NCBI GenBank assembly: GCA_037693485.1
Contig: CM075348.1
Location: 101,292,109 to 101,356,108, forward strand
From: Kitagawia praeruptora
Lineage: Eukaryota > Streptophyta > Magnoliopsida > Apiales > Apiaceae
Direction of reading: 5' to 3'
DNA: 64,000 nt
Below are positions 1 through 12,048 of this stretch, piece after piece (within the stretch, counting starts at the first letter, position 1; every line of letters begins with the position of its first letter). The position numbers and the translations under genes are program-made. The notes below the pieces were generated by a model, which did not search any database, was not told the origin of the DNA, and was given only the letters and a program-made list of their open reading frames with translations.

Positions 1-683
1 TATCGAAAGAGAATTTGCAGAAATTAGCGAGATCCCATGGTCAGAAGGTAAGATTTCGGGAGTAGAATCCCTAGAGATTTTATTAAGAGAAATGTGGGAA
101 GTTGTGGTTGTAACCAGAAGGGTAGTATGGTGATAAGTAGTAAAGTCAGAAGTCGAAGCTATGTGTTATGAGCTTGGAAAGATGGAAATTTTTGCCAGAA
201 TAGTATCATATTAATCTTAATGGAATTATGAAGAGAGTAATAAGACTACTGTTATAATTATCAAGAATCGAGAAATTCAATGCGATTATAAAGTAAGTTA
301 TCAGGAAATGGATGGTGATGACTTAAAAGAGAGTCAAATATGATTCAGGATTAGATTTATTTCCTATGAATGAAGGGGAGATTTTGATCTTAAGAAATGT
401 GAAAATGATGATTGAAGTCGAAAGCGGATATAGAAGTCTTATCAACCAAGCAGATCCAGAAATGGTGATATTAAAGGAATGAAGTCGTTTTGTATAAGAA
501 GAAGGTAGCAGGAAGGAGATGATTAAGTAAAGCATATTTCAATGAATAAGATTTCAAACAATAATCGGACGAAGAATTTGATATGACCGTAGATCACGAA
601 TCAAGATGTTCGAAGGTTAGTGAAGCGTATGCAATCCAATGAAGAATGACCTTGAAAGGTTCCAAGTATGCAGAATCCTAATG

Positions 684-1829
684 GGGTTAATTGGCTAATT
701 AATCACTGAAATGAACCTCAACTTGCAAGTGGGTAATTGAACTCAAAAAGCTTGCAGTCAACTCATCATACTAATTAAAACTTGCAATCTCATAACTTCC
801 GTCAACTCATTTAACGGGACTGACGGAAGGCTGACGTGGCAAGCTACCGTGGAAAGAATTTTAACGGGTAAAATGACTAATTCATAACTGAACTGATCAT
901 TAACTTGCAACTGGGTAATTGAACTCAAAAAAGTTGCAATCAACTCATTAGTTAGTGTTATAAAAATATTCTAAACAATAATATATAAAATTATATGATG
1001 GAACAATATTTTTTTACTTATATTTAGTGTTATAAAAATATTCTAAACAACTAATTTATTAAACTAGCTCTTTAGCCCGTGCAAAGAACGTGCACCCTCC
1101 AAATTTCAATTATTTATTGATTTTCAAAAATATATCTAATATATCTGTAATATCCATCTTGTGAAGCTAATCATTGTCCAATTCGTTAGATTTAATAAAT
1201 TTATGTAAATTTGAACTTATTTCTACTATGAAAATAATACTTTTAATTAAGTACGATTTAATACAACGTCAAATTGTAAGAATCATTATATTGTGGCAAT
1301 AATTATTTTTTGGAATATAATTTGGATATAAAGAAGTATAACGACTACACCACAAGTTGAATATAGACGTATTATATGACAACTTTTCCTTCTGTATTTT
1401 TAAAATATTGCTCTAATTTAGTGGTGATGATTATCTCATTTCATTTTATAATTGGATCATATATAAATTTTATATATATTTTACTTATTAAATATAATGT
1501 ATAAAAAAAATTTCAATATACTTATTAGATATGTGTGTGTTTTAATGTGTAATTTTAGTAATCCAGTTGCAAACTTTTTGAGTTCAATTACCCGGTTGCA
1601 AGTTGAGGGTCAGTTCAGTTATGAATTAGCCATTTTATCCTTAATTTGCACAAAGTTAACGAACCTCCGTTAAAAGTCAACGAAAGTTAACGATCGTGCA
1701 AGCTTTTAATAGTTTAATTATGAGATTGCAAGGTTTAATTAGTTTAATGACGTTAATGCAAATTTTTTGAGTTCGATTACCCAATTGTAAGTTGAGCACG
1801 AGTTCAGTTATGAAATAGCCAATTAACCC
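684..1829. mobile_element. Non-autonomous Mutator-like (MULE) MITE, 1146 bp
   Basis: The element begins GGGTTAATTGGCTA and ends with the inverted form (TAGCCAATTAACCC). It is flanked by a perfect 10-bp duplication, aatcctaatg, at 674-683 and 1830-1839. A 9-11 bp duplication with long terminal inverted repeats is typical of Mutator-like elements. Inverted similarity extends well over 100 bp inward, and each end carries two related copies of a 'gggtaattgaactcaaaaa' motif (731-752 and 914-936; inverted at 1578-1600 and 1765-1785). The AT-rich core (960-1550) codes for nothing recognisable. It must be mobilised in trans. Confidence 0.85.
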
Positions 1830-3067
1830 AATCCTAATGTGAGTGGTGTTAAATGTTGAAGTCGTAGCGGGTAGAGTCAACTTCGAGGACTCGTCAAGTA
1901 TGAAGAATGGTGATTTGAAAGTTAATTTCAGAGGAAATGGAATAATGTATTGTGAATAAAATATATATGATTTAAGAAGAATGGTTATTAGTTCGAAATG
2001 GTTGCATGGTAAAACGATGAGACGAAGGATGGATAGAAATTTTCCGATTATTCCCTCCTCAAGTAACATTGCACGTGAAGAAGGAGTAAGGATGATTGAT
2101 GATTTCTTGATATTCCTTTTCTCAAAATTTTATCTGAGGAAGGTTCATTTTGGGAGATGTAAATAAGTGGCGATGCAGGTTAAGTGGAAGATTCATGTTG
2201 ATTAAAGCAGGAGTTATTGGAAATCGTTGAAGAATTGTTTCGTGATTAGTATTGAGTGAAGTTGTGATGGCAGAATAAATTGGTAACAAATTGGATATTT
2301 CAATCTTGTGTTTGTATTAAGTGAAGTCACAGATAAGGCGACAAGTATATTAGTTATCAAAGCTGAAAATAATCGAGGCTATGTTCTTCACAAGACTTAG
2401 CAAACCAGAATATTTTGTAAGAGTGAGAATCGAGTGCGAGTTGAAGTATGTTCGATGTACGTCTAAGAACGTGTATGTTAATTATAATATTTGATTGCAA
2501 GGATGCGACTGAGAATGAACGAAATGATGTTAAGTTTCCAGAATGGGTATTCGGTAAGAATATGGGATTAAAGACAAGAAGAACCTTTTAATTATTCCCT
2601 TCTCGATCGACATAGTACTTGGAAGCGGAGTGGAAGCGATCAGAGAACTTCTTGAGATTCTTTCTCGAAGTTCTATTTAAAATCGTGTGGCTATAAGTAA
2701 AGCGTGGAAGTATACCAAGCGTAGATCGTGGTAAATCTAGGCAAAATGCACGGTAGTATTATTGCGAAGGATTGGCATGGTAATATAGTTTTAACGCAAG
2801 GTATAGATCATTATGCGAAAAGTTATATTGATTGTCAAGGAAAGATATTCGTCCCCGTGAGTTAAGCGTCTAAAGTTGAAAAGACTCGGAAGTCAAAGTT
2901 TAAAGTTTTTCGGAATTGGAAGGCTCGCAGAATGAGCTTATTAATGAATGAGTTAGTATGATGGAATCCTAGAGGTCGAAAGATACAACCTGGGAGTGAA
3001 AGTAAGATGTTTGAGAAAAAATTGTTAATGGTGTCCTTAGAGTTGATTCTGAGGACATAATCCTATT

Positions 3068-3079
3068 AAGGGGGAAGGA
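3068..3079 (+). other. Polypurine tract of the gypsy-type element
   Basis: The purine run aagggggaagga(t) lies directly upstream of the LTR start at 3080. This is where plus-strand priming occurs in LTR retrotransposons, and it fixes the orientation of the element as plus. Confidence 0.6.
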
Positions 3080-3767
3080 TATAACGCCCTAGAAAATTTC
3101 AAATAATTTATTTTATATAAATTATGAATATTATTATGTGAGTATTGTTGGAAAATGGAATATGTGTGAAGTTATGTTTGTGTTATTATATGATGATTAG
3201 TATGAGCCGTGAAGGTCAGTATATTTTTATTTGTAATTTTGAGGATTTAAGTATATTTAAATCATGTATTTTTGACCCTCTGTAAATTTTATAAAATTAT
3301 CGGAGGGATTAAAAATCATGAAATCTTTTGTAATATCATCTTTATATATTTATTTAGTTTTAAAATTGTTGGGTGGATTAATTTGGATGCTTGAGTATTT
3401 TTAAAATGATTTTAAGAGTTTTATTGCATTTAAAGGATCAAAACTTGTAAAAATCATATTTAATTCATTTTTGATCCAAAAAATATTTTGAAAATATGTG
3501 CGTGCTCGTAATTTTATATTCTTTATTTTAAAAATGAAAAGTGTAATTTTCCGAACTTTCTATTTAATTTCGATTTATGAAAGTTGTTTATTAGTTTTAA
3601 AAGCGAATAAGTAGTGTTTTATTTGGGCCCGGAATAAGTTGTAGTAGTTAGCATATAAGATTTGGGCCAAGCCCATTAAGCAAACATAGCAGATAGAAAA
3701 AAAATCGGGAGAGAGAAGAAAGGAAAAAGGGGAAGAAGAAAGGAGATGGGGAGAGAAATTGAGAGAT

Positions 3768-3862
3768 GTGTGTGTATATATATACGCGTGTGTGTGTGTA
3801 ATTGCATGTGTGTCTGTGTAATCGCTTGTGTGTGTGTAATCGTGTGTATGTGTGATTATGGG
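3768..3862. repeat. TG-rich microsatellite inside the LTR
   Basis: Imperfect runs of (TG)n with interspersed ATCG words, followed by a very GC-rich stretch (about 3880-3950, gcgcggcgcc-like) that is unusual for this AT-rich window. It lies within the gypsy-type LTR. Confidence 0.7.
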
Positions 3863-4011
3863 GTCGTGGCTATAGCAGCGGGGAGGAGGCGCGGCGCCCC
3901 ACCGCGCGCGGTGGCCGGCGGTGGTGGTGGCCGGCGACAGTTGTGGGAGGTCTGGACAGCAAGGGTGGAGAAGGAACCAGCAGTGGTGATGTTGTGTTGT
4001 TGGTGGTTTGA

Positions 4012-4038
4012 AGAGAGAGAGAGAGAGAGAGAGAGAGA
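4012..4038. repeat. (GA)n microsatellite
   Basis: About 13 GA dinucleotides in a row within the LTR. A similar GA run occurs in another LTR at 61239-61261. Confidence 0.85.
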
Positions 4039-4688
4039 TGGTGGAGATGCTCAATATTCACCGGAAAGGTATAATTGCGAAAGCTCGTAATTGTGTATAA
4101 TTATCGTATTTTAATTATGTAATTGTTGTAATTAAATTAGACTTAAATTGTGATAATATTGTGTTAATTGTCGTAATTAAATTAGATGTAAATTGCGAGT
4201 ATATTGTTTTGATTACTGTTATTTAATTTGGAGAGTATAATTGTTAATTACAGTTGTTGGGATTAGATGTGGACCTGATTAGGTATATGTTCAGATTAGT
4301 AAGTAGTCGTCGTTAATTGCTAATTGCTATTGCCGTATATAATGTGTTAAGAGTTATTTGAGTTGCTAAGTTATAGCTGCTATGTGCTAATTGTCGTAAG
4401 TCGAGTTAAAATATGTGCTAAAAGCCTTAATTGATAATTATTTGGTGATGGATTATATGTGGCTAATTGATGGTCGGTTATCAGTCATTAGTACTTGGGA
4501 TTAAAATGATTTCGATTAAGTAATTGTATAATTGCTTAAGCAGTATATTTCGATTTAAATGTTATTTATCAAAGATTAATTATTAGATTCATTTTATTAT
4601 GTGTTTATCTACGAGAAGTTGCAATGAGATCACAAGTCTTAAGTGTCAATATTTAAGGACTTGTGTAATTCTCTTCAACTAGTTCCTC

Positions 4689-4905
4689 GGGCTTACGAAT
4701 ATCAATGACTAACTATCACGAGTATAATTAATATACTTTAGTGATGTGATCATCGATATAGCGTAAGTAATAGTTAGTGCTAGGGGTTGTTCCCTAGGGC
4801 TTACGAACATCAATGATTGATTGTCACGCGTATCATTAAAATGCGTGAGAAATACGATCATTGGTGTAGCGTAAGTAGTAGTGTTAATGCAAATTATTAT
4901 GTGCT
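4689..4905. repeat. ~109-bp tandem duplication inside the LTR
   Basis: The word gggcttacgaa starts at 4689 and again at 4797, each followed by related sequence ending in agcgtaagta. Two diverged head-to-tail copies; no coding meaning. Confidence 0.6.
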
Positions 4906-5673
4906 AGGTGCCGCATGTCTGGGCGGGTACTTTTCTTACTTGTTTACTTTTATGTTGCTGCAAGTTGAGGCAGCTTTATTTTTTTTGCAAAAACAGGGTT
5001 GAATTGTATTTGAGGGGCTGTGCCCATAGTCCGATAAACGAATACTTCATGCCGAAATTTTCTAAAAATCCCCTGCAAATCATTTAAAAGTTTATTTAAG
5101 TTATTTGATTTCAATGCTTGAAAGTATGTTATTATTTCTAAGGGTTTAATTATATGTGTCGATGGATTATTTCGAGTATATATTGTGGTTTTGAAAGTTG
5201 GATGTTGTGCTGTTTTGAAATGGTTGTGTGACGTGATTATGTGACTTAGTAACTATACTAAGACTACTATATGGATATAGTTGGATATGTATATATATAT
5301 ATAATTGTGTATATTTGTATACATGAGTATAAGCGTTATAGGACGCGTATGGGTAGAGTAGAGCAAATAAGAGTTTGCTTGATTTGACATTGAAACGGTA
5401 CTTGAATTTGTAAAGGTACGAGTAAGAGACCAGTCCGAGAGCAGTGCAAGGACAAGTGGAAATTGGAACAAGATGGTAGTAGCGAAGTCGACGAGGGTAT
5501 GGATGTGAAGTAGCAAATTACCAGTAAGGACTGATGTGAAATTGAGTTGAGGATCCATGGTAGGATCAGGAACTCCGTAAATCGAGGCAAGTGTTTTGCT
5601 TGTCACTTATTGTTCAAGTGATGCAATTTAGTTTATTTATCGTATTGAATGAGTTGGTCAAGTATAGTTGAAA

Positions 5674-5676
<3 letters not shown>

Positions 5677-5724
<48 letters not shown>
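5677..5724. repeat. (TA)n microsatellite
   Basis: An uninterrupted TA run of about 48 bp within the gypsy-type LTR. Confidence 0.9.
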
Positions 5725-5727
<3 letters not shown>

Positions 5728-7061
5728 CTTTTAATTACCAATGCTGTTTATTTTCCCCACCCATAATTCTCATGTCGGTTTACAAAGAATCTTGTAAATA
5801 AATTTTTACATTTTGTCAGCGGAATGCCATTTCTTTTAGTTTTGTCAAATATTCTTAACACATTTTCTAAACAAAAACATCTAAGTTTCTCTTGACTTTT
5901 ATGAAAACCCGCTGGCACAATGCCTGATCTAGTATATTTTTATCAATGGACTTCCACTCAGACAATGTTCCCTGTGCTGATCTAAACCCTTCCCTATTGA
6001 AACTGTTTTTACAATTATTGTTCTAATCTGTTTTCTCCACTTATGGAAGCTCAAATTCTTCAGTATGTATAAATTTTATTAAATGCCGGTACTTGACCAT
6101 GTCGTTGCTTTAATCTAGAATTTCATTGTTGGAATCTTATTGCAAATTATATCCCCATTCTTGCTCAATTGAAATTTCTCTTTGCATAATCTGCAGTGGT
6201 TATAATTCAAAGTATTCGTATCAATCTTGTTAAAACCTTTTTAAATTGACGTTCTTTATAAATTTCCCTATGTGGTATCGAACTTGTCGATACCAGACGA
6301 TGATGTCGTTTCTTATTAATTCCTAATCATAAGTTGTTATTCTGGACGTGAGTTCCAGTTGTTGGAAATCAAGGGTGGTCGATTGTTCCGACACCTGACC
6401 TGAGTATTAAAGATAGAATTGGAAATGTTTTTATTAAATGAAAATGTTTCAGGACTGAGGACGCCAGCCATAGTATAAGTATTATGTTATAGGCCAAAAA
6501 GGGCCTTGGATCCAGTTGAGTATTTGGATATACCAAGAGAGTATATCCGGAGTTTTAGTGTGACTGATCATCCACTTTTGTTATCAGATTTGTTTCGATA
6601 TTGAAATTGTTATCACTTTATGCACTTGCTGAGCATTGTTGGCTCACTCTTGCTTTTGTTTGTTTTCTCCAGTTAAGAGAGAAGTTTAGTAAACCTAGTA
6701 AGTGGACAAATGTTATTATTCTCCGGGCAGCGAAAAGAGACGTTCGAGTTGTGGACTTCGTCAAAGAGTGGTTTGGGAATTGCCAAGGTTGGATACGTAG
6801 TTAGATAGTGGTTTTGTATATTCATAGAATTGTATAGTATTTTTATCCTGAGATTGAGTTGTAATAAAGTAATTCGATAGTTTGTTTCACACCATAACCT
6901 GTATGCGATCTTGGTTAAGGGGTTTAATGTTTTCTCAGTTTATTTATTGTTTATGTCCAAGTTAGTGATATGTTGATTTTGGTTGGTGGCCCCCAAATCT
7001 GTACCCCAGATTTTGGGACCGTTACATTGATAACTTACAAGCCTATTTTGTCAAGAACTAC

Positions 7062-7600
7062 CACTACGTCAAATTTTGGCTTCCGTCACATCAAATATGT
7101 GTGGCTAAGAGAACTTTCCGTCACGTTTTAATTTTTCAGCCAAGTGTGACCTAAGGTCTCGTCATTTTATGCCCCCCTACGGCCACACCCCAGCTATGTG
7201 GCTGTAACTCAAAACAGAGTGACTAAAGCATACCACCCCTTGGGTCTGACAGCCCCCATTTTAAGCTCAAAAATGTGACTAAATACCAGCTTGCAGCCAC
7301 AGGATGTGTCGTGGCTAAAGAGAAATAATAACGTGGCTAAATACCAATAATCATCAAAGGCTTAGTTTTGGTCGCACTATTTATTGGTAAATCGTGGCAA
7401 AAAACTTGGGTATGGCCACATTTTATAATTTTTGTGTGGCCGTTTCTATGTTTTATATACTAGTAAACAACTGCTTTTAGTCACTAATAATTGTAGTAAC
7501 TATCCCCGAATATAATATAATATGTAGTGTGGCTGAAGTGTGGTACTAGCCACACAAACTTAACCACATTACAAACAGGTTTCATTTGTAATATAAATGA
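7062..7600. repeat. CACTA 5' terminal inverted repeat and subterminal repeats
   Basis: After the 28-bp terminal repeat, the words gtggcta, gtgacta and cgtggc recur about every 20-60 bp in both orientations (for example at 7100, 7200, 7220, 7280, 7310, 7330, 7435). In En/Spm such subterminal motifs are the TNPA binding sites. 7601-7905 holds further AT-rich 3' flank of the TNPA-like gene, with no other feature seen. Confidence 0.7.
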
Positions 7601-7905
7601 CCACGGCCGTACCAAAAGGCCGATACAAATGACAATACCAAAAGGCCACAATCCAATCCAAAAAGGCCACAATATATGCAAACAACTAAAATGCCAAAAT
7701 ACAAGTTAAAAAAATGCCAAAATACAAATTGGTCCATATTAATCCATAAAATCCATACTAAATCCATGATCCATAACAACGATATGGAGTATAACTCCAC
7801 AATCCATAAAAACCACATACCATAACCAGAGTACAGAAAATTAACAACTTATCGAAAAGTTCAGAACTAGAAAACCACATTAACATGAGTAAATTCAGTT
7901 TAAAA

Positions 7906-10900
7906 TTACACCACGGCCAGCTTCCGCTTCTTCCTCAGCTTGTCTGCCTTGTTTGCCTTAGTCTTTGAACGTGTTACTAGGGAACCAGTAATGGTATTAC
8001 ATCTCTTCCCCTTCTTAGCTTGATCTGCGCTACGTTCCTCCTTAGCTTGAGCTGCGCTATGTTCTTTCCCTTCCCCATTGGCAGTTGGAGTAATTGGTAC
8101 CTAGAGTAAAACAGGAAAACAAATACGATGATCATTTCAACAGCACTCAAGTTACGACCATTTAACACAAGTAATGTAATTCTATAGATAAGAAAGTTAA
8201 GACCGTTGGACAAGTAATGTTATTTAATTAAAGCTCCATCAGTTTAAACAAAATTATAAAGTGGGAGAATAAATGCACACAGCCAAAATGGAATGCAAAG
8301 TAAGAAACGTACTTGATGATCAATTATCTTGATATGGTTTTTGGGCCAAGCCACAAAAGAACCCAAAGCATCCTCAACTGTCCGCATATCACCGGCTTCA
8401 TACGGTAAGAATGCTGCCCCCTTAACAACTTCATCAACAGAAACTCTATAGCAATCATCTTGTAGGGGGACTCCATGAATGGTTTGTCCTTGCTGGTCTG
8501 AAAGGAAAGTCGTACCATGTGCAACCAGGTTGTTCAAATTCAACGTATACAGAGTACACTTCATTGCCTACAAAAGTTAGTGGCATAATTAACATCATAA
8601 AGGTAAAGTGAATTAATATAGGTACGCATTTAGAAATATAATGCATACCGATTGGACAATAGTTGAGGTTTGATTTGACTGAGATGGCATTTGACCAGAG
8701 ATAGTGCTAGGCTGAGATAAACTAATCTTCTTCCTGATTCCGGATCTAATCACCTTTTCCTACAAAAGTAGTAGCATAATTTCCAACATATTAAAGTTGG
8801 AAATTAATCTCAATATACATGTGCATTTAGCAATATTGTAAATATATACCTAGTGCACAATTGTTGGATCTTCTTGTGATTTAGTGGTACGCGGAGATAT
8901 ATAAACTTTCCTCCTGGTGGTGATAACCTTTTGCGCCATTATGGATGTGTCGGCAGTAGGAGTCACTTGCTTTTCCACAGATTTAACCTACAATTTAAGA
9001 AATTTGGACAAGAAATCAGCAATTACTTAGAAAAATTTAAAAAGAAATTAAATTAGCCATTACTTACAGGTGTTAAAAACTCTTTCGATGCTGGGATGGT
9101 AACATTAATGCAGCTGTCCCTCGAACCATTCCCACTTATCGGTGTTCCCTACAGAATGTAACTTCAAATGGGAAAGTCAAGCGATAACACAAGTTTTGTA
9201 AACTATGTTTTGGAATATAGACACAAGATAACTAAATTCAAACACAAAAAACTCCAACAATTTACGTAGTGCTTACATCTTGTTTTGTTGCTGAAAGCAG
9301 TCCTTGCGAATCCAATTGAGCCATTACTTTATTCAGTTTATTGTTCGTTGCCTCCATCTGCAACGACAGGTTCTTCAGTTCTTCATCCTTCTTCTCACGC
9401 ATCAGTTTCTCATTTTCCAATTGAAGCTCCAGAATCTTGATTTTATCTTTTCCTGATGTCCTCTGCCGAGGACAATGCCAGTACGTACTGGGAGTGACTC
9501 CACAACCAACACCTCGCAAGTATGAACCCTGCTCCCTACCAAAAACCACTGTAAGGGCATCCTCGTCCGGCCCAATCTTGATTGTTCCGTCCTTTATCTG
9601 TGCTTCAATATCCATCTGTAAAGAAAAAAGTGAAGAAAATTAGTAACAAGGACATGTTCTTCACTTTAGGATATACTAAGTCTCATAATTAAACCTACTA
9701 AATAATCTGCCATTTTCTTCACTTTAAGATCTACCAACTCTCCATCTTTGTTTTCCCTCCCCTTCCTCCACATAAAAGCACGGGTGGGGACGTCATCAAC
9801 TGCAATTTGTTTTTTTGAAACCTTGCATAATGCAACGATGACACAATCAGACAGGGAAAAACCAAAATAATCACTAGTAACACAAAAAAAACACATCTGA
9901 ATTACCAATTTTTCTTTGAGACGAGGGTATCCTCCTCGTCCCAAGCGATGATCAAAACGGGACCGTGATCGCGCTATTTTCGTAGTTTTTGAGACATCCT
10001 TCCAATAGTCAAAAGAATTATTTCAGCAAAGTGCATTGGAAAAATATGTTAATTCAAACGATGATCCGTATATTAAAGTATTACAACCTTGAATTTATTC
10101 GTTTGCGTGTGGGCTACGAACCTATCCCAATCAGCTTGCTCTACCAGTGTACTATACAGCCTGGGAACTTTTGCAAGTTTTGCTGGTTTTTTCAGGTTAG
10201 GTTGTATGAATCCTGCATACATCTTTCTTCTGAAATTGCGAAGCAGCCCACCAAGCCGAGTCATTACAAACTTTCGACGACAAAATTTTATATAAAAATA
10301 ACGCTGCAATATATAATACATGGTGTTAATACACATATAAGGCAAGCAGATAAGTTGAACAATAGTGTTTCATATTGAAAATGTAAAATATATTTAGAGT
10401 AGCTGATTTACCGTTGCTTGATCCCACAGCTTAGCCTTCACTTCTTTTGGCACCTCCTTCCATGTTAACCATCTTAAGCCCACATGCTCCCTGACCGTGT
10501 CTCCCAAAAAGCTCGTAAATTCTGATCTGTATTCCCACATTAACCTACCAAGTGAGTCAAATTCAACCTCATGTCTTTTTCCACCAGAGTTTGTAAACCT
10601 GGTATGCAGCTTCGGCAACCTGGTTAGCCACCTCTTAGCTTTGACATCATTCTTTTGTTGCACCTGTTTGCATTCTTTTTCTGCGCCGTCTTCTTCTTCT
10701 GCGCTTTCTCCTTCGTCTTCTCCTTCTGTGCTTTCTTCTTCTTCGCTACACTCTTCCGTTGAATATTGTTCCTCAAATTCCTCATTTTCCACACCTACAA
10801 CCAGTACAAGAACCCTTAGCAATTACGGGATTGATCTGTTCAATAAACATACACATGAATAAATATGAGAAGTCAAAAATGAGTCTACCTAGGTATTCTT

Positions 10901-11234
10901 CTTCAACGCAAACTGGTGCAGTAGCTATGGACCAGGAATGGAAGACATGAATCTTGCAGACTCCAGTCAACATAGAAGCAATAGCCAACTCTTTTAAGTC
11001 ACTGTCTCGAAGCAATAAACCATATCCATTATCCGGGGTCACCCCATCTTTCATGAAATAAAGCTTATCATCATCCGAAACTACATCCGCTACCAAATCC
11101 CTAACTTGTTTAACGGTCATGTTGTAGACTTCCATTCCTTCGAACACCTTTGACTTAGGACCAGTGTATTGCCACTTAACACATGTCATGAACTCACCCC
11201 TATAGTAAACAACCAACCTGTACCTCTTTCCCAT
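7906..11234 (-). pseudogene. TNPA-like CACTA accessory gene (Transposase_24 / DUF8039-like), 11 exons, one premature stop
   Basis: TNPA-type proteins bind subterminal repeats and assist Tnp2 in excision. I traced exons at 10889-11234, 10412-10794, 10088-10303, 9906-9998, 9699-9821, 9277-9615, 9068-9148, 8850-8987, 8649-8759, 8313-8567 and 7906-8100, all with GT-AG borders and consistent phases (2,280 nt, 759 residues). In order: a PB1-like N-terminus (MGKRYRLVVYYRGEF), an acidic Glu/Ser stretch, a plant Ptta/En/Spm (Transposase_24) region with WLTWKEVPKEVK and LGRGGYPRLKEKL, a coiled coil (9277-9615), a DUF8039-like exon (8313-8567) and a basic tail resembling a nuclear signal (KLRKKRKLA). 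The codon closing the 8850-8987 exon is TAG where the sister exon has TCG, so the copy is probably interrupted. Exon borders are read by eye. Confidence 0.75.
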
Positions 11235-12048
11235 GGTACTCAAATTAGCTGCAGACAAAAGCACAACAATGTCAGCTATTAATACATCAACATTAAAGCA
11301 AAAGTACCCACACAGAGTAACTCATATAACACAAATAACACAAATATTACTCAAGTAACTGAAATAAGTATACCCACGCAGAGTGTATCATAGAAAAGGG
11401 ATGGAAGTGTCAAATAATTACAAGTCAAATAGTCTCAATCTCGATCTAAAATACAACTCAAACATGCAATCTCTCCAACCATATATCTTATTCTCAAACT
11501 ATCTCAAACATACACTCACTCAAATAGTCTGTGGAAAGAATGGTTTACCTGCGATAAGCAAGGTGATTTAAACGCCTTTGGAAAAACCCTAATTTCAAGA
11601 ACATAAACCAGATTGGGTCACCAGATTTCACCGACGGTGTAACCTAATTTCACCGATTGAAAGTTGTGGGGAGATTATGGTGCACAGAGAGGGAGAATTT
11701 GAAAGTGAATTGAGGAAGAATTTGAAAGTGAATTGAGGGTTAAGCGATGTTGAAAGTGAAGTGGGAGGAAGTTTGAGTTTTTTGGGAAAGTTAAGCCGCC
11801 ACGGATCTGTAACTGTTTCACAATTTTCGGACAAGTTGCAAAATAAATATCAGTATATCGGTATATGTGTTGTATCATTAATATAAAAAATTATATATCA
11901 AGATATTTATTGTATTTTTGAGATTAATATTTGTAATTCTTTATTTCATTAAAATTAATTAAGGTGAATGAATTTATTATTAAAATTAAGAATTATTTTT
12001 CGCTTTTTCGATTGAAACGTCGTACAAGATAAATTATTATTACGATAA
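11235..12048. other. Intergenic promoter-side region of the CACTA element
   Basis: AT-rich sequence upstream of the TNPA-like gene. 11628-11830 contains purine-rich short repeats (gaatttgaaagtgaattga). Nothing codes here. It leads into the satellite array and probably contains the promoter of the minus-strand gene. Confidence 0.5.

Larger units (their letters stand above)
1..3079 (+). mobile_element. Decayed 3' internal region of a gypsy-type LTR element
   Basis: No reading frame of useful length survives here. The stretch ends with a polypurine tract directly followed by the long terminal repeat at 3080, so it should be the 3' internal part of an LTR retrotransposon read on the plus strand. 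Two segments, about 1981-2160 and 2540-2700, look like diverged copies of each other (attattccc(t) followed by tc, then a run of related words), suggesting old internal repeats between pol and LTR as in Tat-type gypsy elements. A separate MITE interrupts it at 684-1829. The lineage cannot be set without protein domains; gypsy-type is inferred from the LTR termini and the polypurine tract. Confidence 0.45.
3080..7026 (+). repeat. Long terminal repeat (3' LTR) of a gypsy-type element, about 3.9 kb
   Basis: The repeat starts TATAACGCCC and ends CCGTTACA, which pair as the usual TGTAACG...CGTTACA ends with one change (TG to TA) at the 5' end. It follows a polypurine tract. Its length is at the upper end for plant gypsy LTRs, and the partner 5' LTR lies outside the window. 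No coding capacity is convincing: the open frames near 3575-4090 are low-complexity shadows of the TG and GA repeats. It carries microsatellites and a ~109-bp tandem duplication. It could also be a solo-like remnant; the start is less certain than the end. Confidence 0.6.

Noticed and set aside
3575..4090. ORFs of 114-159 residues on both strands
   Set aside because: They translate TG and GA microsatellites and a GC-rich stretch in the LTR; low complexity only.
6601..6804. 67-residue ORF in the gypsy-type LTR
   Set aside because: The start is not ATG, there is no domain, and it is wholly inside the LTR.
9437..9643. Plus-strand ORFs across 9.4-11.6 kb
   Set aside because: They are antisense shadows of the minus-strand TNPA-like exons.
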